DNA of 12,025 bases from Helicobacteraceae bacterium. GTDB lineage: Bacteria > Campylobacterota > Campylobacteria > Campylobacterales > Sulfurimonadaceae. Positions 10,221 to 12,025 of this stretch are shown here, piece by piece. The DNA lies in contig WFOM01000142.1 of the NCBI GenBank assembly GCA_015488075.1, positions 1 through 12,025 of the forward strand. The letters run 5' to 3'. Under the pieces are notes generated by a model. The model made no database searches. It saw only the letters and a list, made by a program, of their open reading frames with translations, and was not told the origin of the DNA. Each line of letters begins with the position of its first letter. The stretch's first letter is position 1. A program made the position numbers and the translations under genes.

Positions 10221-10238
10221 TCCAGTCCATTTATATTT

Positions 10239-10313
10239 GCGGGAGTAGCTCAGTGGTAGAGCATAACCTTGCCAAGGTTAGGGCCGCGGGTTCGATCCCC
10301 GTCTCCCGCTCCA
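10239..10313 (+). tRNA. tRNA-Gly (anticodon GCC)
   Basis: The acceptor strands GCGGGAG and CTCCCGC pair fully, followed by discriminator T and an encoded CCA (10311-10313). The D arm is closed by GCTC/GAGC. The anticodon arm TAACC-TTGCCAA-GGTTA gives GCC at 10271-10273, reading GGC and GGT. The T arm contains TTCGATC. It is first of four tRNAs behind a consensus -10 box and is followed at once by a run of eight T. Confidence 0.98.
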
Positions 10314-10321
10314 TTTTTTTT
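10314..10321 (+). other. T8 run directly after tRNA-Gly
   Basis: Eight T follow the tRNA-Gly CCA end. A GC-rich acceptor/T-arm stem followed by a U run resembles an intrinsic terminator and might cause partial termination before the other three tRNAs. It may equally be ordinary AT-rich spacer. Confidence 0.3.
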
Positions 10322-10333
10322 GTGCCTATTTTT

Positions 10334-10421
10334 GCCCGGGTGGCGGAATTGGTAGACGCAAGGGACTTAAAATCCCTCGGAGTTTTTCTCCGTGCCGGTT
10401 CAAGTCCGGCCTCGGGCACCA
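10334..10421 (+). tRNA. tRNA-Leu (anticodon TAA)
   Basis: An 88-base class II tRNA. Acceptor strands GCCCGGG and CTCGGGC pair with one G-T; discriminator A and encoded CCA follow (10419-10421). The anticodon arm AGGGA-CTTAAAA-TCCCT gives TAA at 10368-10370, reading TTA and TTG. The long variable arm (CGGAG, loop, CTCCG) is typical of leucine tRNA. It lies 20 bases after tRNA-Gly. Confidence 0.98.
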
Positions 10422-10462
10422 TGCAACTAAACAGTTTTATTGAAATGAAGATTGGTTTGGTT

Positions 10463-10480
10463 GGTGCCAACGGTGCCATC
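10463..10480 (+). repeat. 9-base direct repeat at the 5' end of tRNA-Cys
   Basis: GGTGCCAAC (10463-10471) is followed directly by GGTGCCATC (10472-10480), identical in 8 of 9 positions. The second copy is the 5' acceptor strand of tRNA-Cys. The first lies in the leader and could in principle compete for pairing with the 3' strand TGGCACC. The leader also contains GTTGG/CCAAC complementary arms. Confidence 0.6.
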
Positions 10481-10545
10481 GCCAAGTGGTAAGGCCGCAG
10501 CCTGCAAAGCTGCTATCCCCGGTTCGAATCCGGGTGGCACCTCCA
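10472..10545 (+). tRNA. tRNA-Cys (anticodon GCA)
   Basis: A 74-base tRNA with acceptor strands GGTGCCA and TGGCACC pairing fully. Discriminator T, normal for cysteine tRNA, and an encoded CCA (10543-10545) follow. The anticodon arm GCAGC-CTGCAAA-GCTGC gives GCA at 10504-10506, and the T arm CCCGG-TTCGAAT-CCGGG is canonical. It lies 50 bases after tRNA-Leu. Confidence 0.98.
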
Positions 10546-10564
10546 CTTAGATTTTCTGTTGTTT

Positions 10565-10653
10565 GGAGGTTTGGCTGAGTTGGTCGAAAGCACCGGTTTT
10601 GAAAACCGGCGAGGGTAACACCTCCCAGGGTTCGAATCCCTGAGCCTCCACCA
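10565..10653 (+). tRNA. tRNA-Ser (anticodon TGA)
   Basis: An 89-base class II tRNA. Acceptor strands GGAGGTT and AGCCTCC pair with one T-G, then comes A at position 73 and an encoded CCA (10651-10653). The anticodon arm CCGGT-TTTGAAA-ACCGG gives TGA at 10600-10602. The variable arm CGAGGGTAACACCTCC is the long serine type. Position 73 is A, where serine tRNAs usually carry G. The CCA end lies 3 bases from the stop codon of the convergent DUF302-like gene, so no terminator fits between them. Confidence 0.97.
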
Positions 10654-10656
10654 CTT

Positions 10657-11574
10657 TTATTCTATCATCGAGTTTAAAACCCTTTTTATCATATTTTGAG
10701 CATTTATCAGAGGTTTTAGAGAGTGGCTGTCTTTCATGTTTGTTGTTGATATCCAGTTTTCAACTCCAGGAAATCCCATATACATAACATTTTCACCTTT
10801 TTTCTTGTATATATAAAATGAACACGGTGCAAATGCTCCAACTTCAGGATGGTTTTTAGATACCGGAAAGATTACATCAAACTTGCATATAGAGTAGGTA
10901 TCGTAGAAGTCGTATATGTCAACTTTTTTTTCATCAAGTATATCCTCTTTTATGCTTGTAAAATTAGGAAACAAAAATCCAAGAGGCTCCATCTCTGCTT
11001 CAAACTCTTCTTCAAACTCGTCTTTAAAATCAGATATACTTTTATCATCAAGCTCTATTTTGGTTTTGAAAGAAACTTCAAAAGATTTTTGCGGGTCTTT
11101 GTCATGATAAGGCAGTTCCTCAAAACTTCCTCCGGGAAGTGCTTTTTTCAAGGCCTTGTTTATAAGGTCATGATAAGCTATAAGGTCTTTGTTGTCAAGC
11201 GGTATGCCTGTTATCCTACTCATACCGAAAAGCGAAAGGGTAGATATGTGGATTTTGCCGTCTTTTTGCCATATAGACATAGTAAGAGGAGTTATAAGAC
11301 CTACTTTTGGATATTTTGTTATAAGTTTATAAACAAAATTATCATTTTGAAACATTGCAAGATTGTATATTTTATAGTGAATTTTTCCAAATCTTTTCTT
11401 AAATGGTTTATTCATGTTGTTGTTTCCGGCAACATCAAGCCCGACATCATTAAATGCTTCTTCTATGGTAGCAGGTGTTATTTTCATATCTTTGTTGGAT
11501 ACTGAAAATATCTGAAGTGAACTCTGGGCGAAAAGACCAAAACAAAACAATGTTATCAATACAATTTTTTTCAT
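10657..11574 (-). CDS. Exported protein with two DUF302-like domains
   Basis: The protein has 305 residues from the start chosen here. A signal peptide is clear: lysines, the hydrophobic stretch IVLITLFCFGLFA, then AQSS, so cleavage near residue 17 to the periplasm is likely. Two halves resemble each other. YPKVGLITPLTMSIWQKDGK (about 88-107) corresponds to HPEVGAFAPCSFYIYKKKGE (about 242-261), each preceded by an alternating strand-like segment. This is the DUF302 pattern, duplicated, with an acidic linker (about 175-198) rich in Asp and Glu. The family has no agreed function, and I assign none. ATG at 11574 has AGGAG 5 bases upstream; the adjacent in-frame ATG at 11577 is only 2 bases from it and is less likely. 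The gene starts 9 bases after the MOSC gene and is probably co-transcribed with it. Its 3' end abuts the tRNA cluster. Confidence 0.75.
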   Translation of the reverse strand: MKKIVLITLFCFGLFAQSSLQIFSVSNKDMKITPATIEEAFNDVGLDVAGNNNMNKPFKKRFGKIHYKIYNLAMFQNDNFVYKLITKYPKVGLITPLTMSIWQKDGKIHISTLSLFGMSRITGIPLDNKDLIAYHDLINKALKKALPGGSFEELPYHDKDPQKSFEVSFKTKIELDDKSISDFKDEFEEEFEAEMEPLGFLFPNFTSIKEDILDEKKVDIYDFYDTYSICKFDVIFPVSKNHPEVGAFAPCSFYIYKKKGENVMYMGFPGVENWISTTNMKDSHSLKPLINAQNMIKRVLNSMIE

Positions 11575-11583
11575 CATCTCTCC

Positions 11584-12018
11584 TTATGTTATGATTATCT
11601 CATCGTTTATACAAATTTTTCCGTTTGACAGGGCTTGAAGAAAAACTCCTCTGTTATCTTTTAAAAGTTTTGGAAGTCTTTTGTCTATCTCTGCTAAACC
11701 TTTGCAAAGTGTGCAGTTTTGGGTTAGTTTAAACTTTATTCCTGAAATTTCTATATCGTTGGCATTTCTGATATCGTCAAGACTCAAATCTGTTATAATG
11801 TTTTCTCCCAAATCACCATAATCCAAATCGATATTTTCTTTATATGCCATATCATAGCTTTTTGTAGAAGTTACAAGAATTAACCTGTTTAAATCTTTTT
11901 TGTAAAATTTATCGTTTATAACCCCAAAAATGTTAACTTCTATAGACTCAACCTTTTTTCTGGGATTGTTTTTATCGGTTGTGGATAAAAAAAGATTTAA
12001 CACAGTCCCTTTACTCAT
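11584..12018 (-). CDS. MOSC-domain protein
   Basis: A 144-residue protein that is essentially one MOSC (molybdenum cofactor sulfurase C-terminal) beta-barrel domain. DYGDLGENI (66-74) matches the conserved D-x-x-x-G-E-N segment, and C102 or C105 in NCTLCKGL fits the invariant sulfur-handling cysteine. GVIND (32-36) and NRLILVT (44-50) fit the G-x-x-GD and R regions, and NGKICINDEIII (132-143) closes the barrel. MOSC domains carry or transfer sulfur, or bind reducible substrates with molybdenum cofactor; stand-alone short forms are mostly uncharacterised. No signal peptide is present, so it is probably cytoplasmic. It lies directly upstream of the exported DUF302-like gene, whose Shine-Dalgarno sequence overlaps its stop region. 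The start at 12018 lies 7 bases from the window edge, so its ribosome binding site and promoter cannot be assessed. Confidence 0.85.
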   Translation of the reverse strand: MSKGTVLNLFLSTTDKNNPRKKVESIEVNIFGVINDKFYKKDLNRLILVTSTKSYDMAYKENIDLDYGDLGENIITDLSLDDIRNANDIEISGIKFKLTQNCTLCKGLAEIDKRLPKLLKDNRGVFLQALSNGKICINDEIIIT

Positions 12019-12025
12019 AGTTCAC

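Noticed and set aside
10132..10238. Leader-peptide attenuator for ilvD, given the neighbouring tRNA-Leu
   Set aside because: The predicted leader is under 20 bases and holds no Leu/Ile/Val-rich peptide or alternative hairpins.
10231..10492. Open reading frames on both strands across the tRNA cluster
   Set aside because: The translations are the familiar false peptides of tRNA genes (for example VAELVDARDLKSLG from tRNA-Leu); the region is fully explained by tRNAs.
10849..11505. Long plus-strand open frame of 218 codons
   Set aside because: It is antisense to the exported DUF302-like gene, has low-complexity Phe/Lys/Tyr-rich content and no family motif.

Overview
The window looks like chromosomal housekeeping DNA from a Campylobacterota (Epsilonproteobacteria) genome. 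It is AT-rich, with ATA heavily used for isoleucine, very short or negative gene spacing, and Helicobacter/Campylobacter-like proteins. The adjacent folE-fliI pair also occurs in Campylobacter jejuni. I cannot name the genus from the sequence alone. I saw no insertion sequence, phage gene, CRISPR array or recognisable defence system, and no stretch over about 110 bases lies outside a gene.

Left block (1-4344, + strand): the C-terminal end of an EAL-domain protein, then gyrB, a two-helix membrane protein with degenerate GGDEF and EAL domains, and queF. The last three are spaced by +6 and -4 bases and read as one operon. queF collides tail-to-tail with a CCA-adding tRNA nucleotidyltransferase gene (- strand, 38-base overlap). 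A 60-base divergent gap then leads to folE and fliI (+ strand), which overlap. fliI has no ATG, GTG or TTG start at its proper N-terminus; the best start is an ATT codon behind a strong Shine-Dalgarno sequence.

Middle block (7471-10131, - strand): ilvD, yjbQ and a yqiA-like esterase gene form a tightly packed operon (4-base overlap, then 1-base gap) that meets fliI tail-to-tail with an 11-base overlap.

Right block: a 107-base divergent gap holds good -10 boxes for ilvD (-) and for a four-tRNA cluster (+): Gly(GCC), Leu(TAA), Cys(GCA), Ser(TGA), all with encoded CCA. The tRNA-Ser ends 3 bases from the stop codon of a convergent exported protein with duplicated DUF302-like domains, which lies just downstream of a MOSC-domain gene (both -).

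Functional links: FolE makes the first intermediate shared by folate and queuosine/preQ synthesis, and QueF makes preQ1 for the same modified tRNA base. The CCA enzyme and the tRNA cluster also belong to tRNA biology, although none of these four tRNAs is a queuosine target. The observations most worth checking are the ATT start of fliI, the degenerate c-di-GMP-type protein between gyrB and queF, and the lack of any terminator space at all three convergent junctions.
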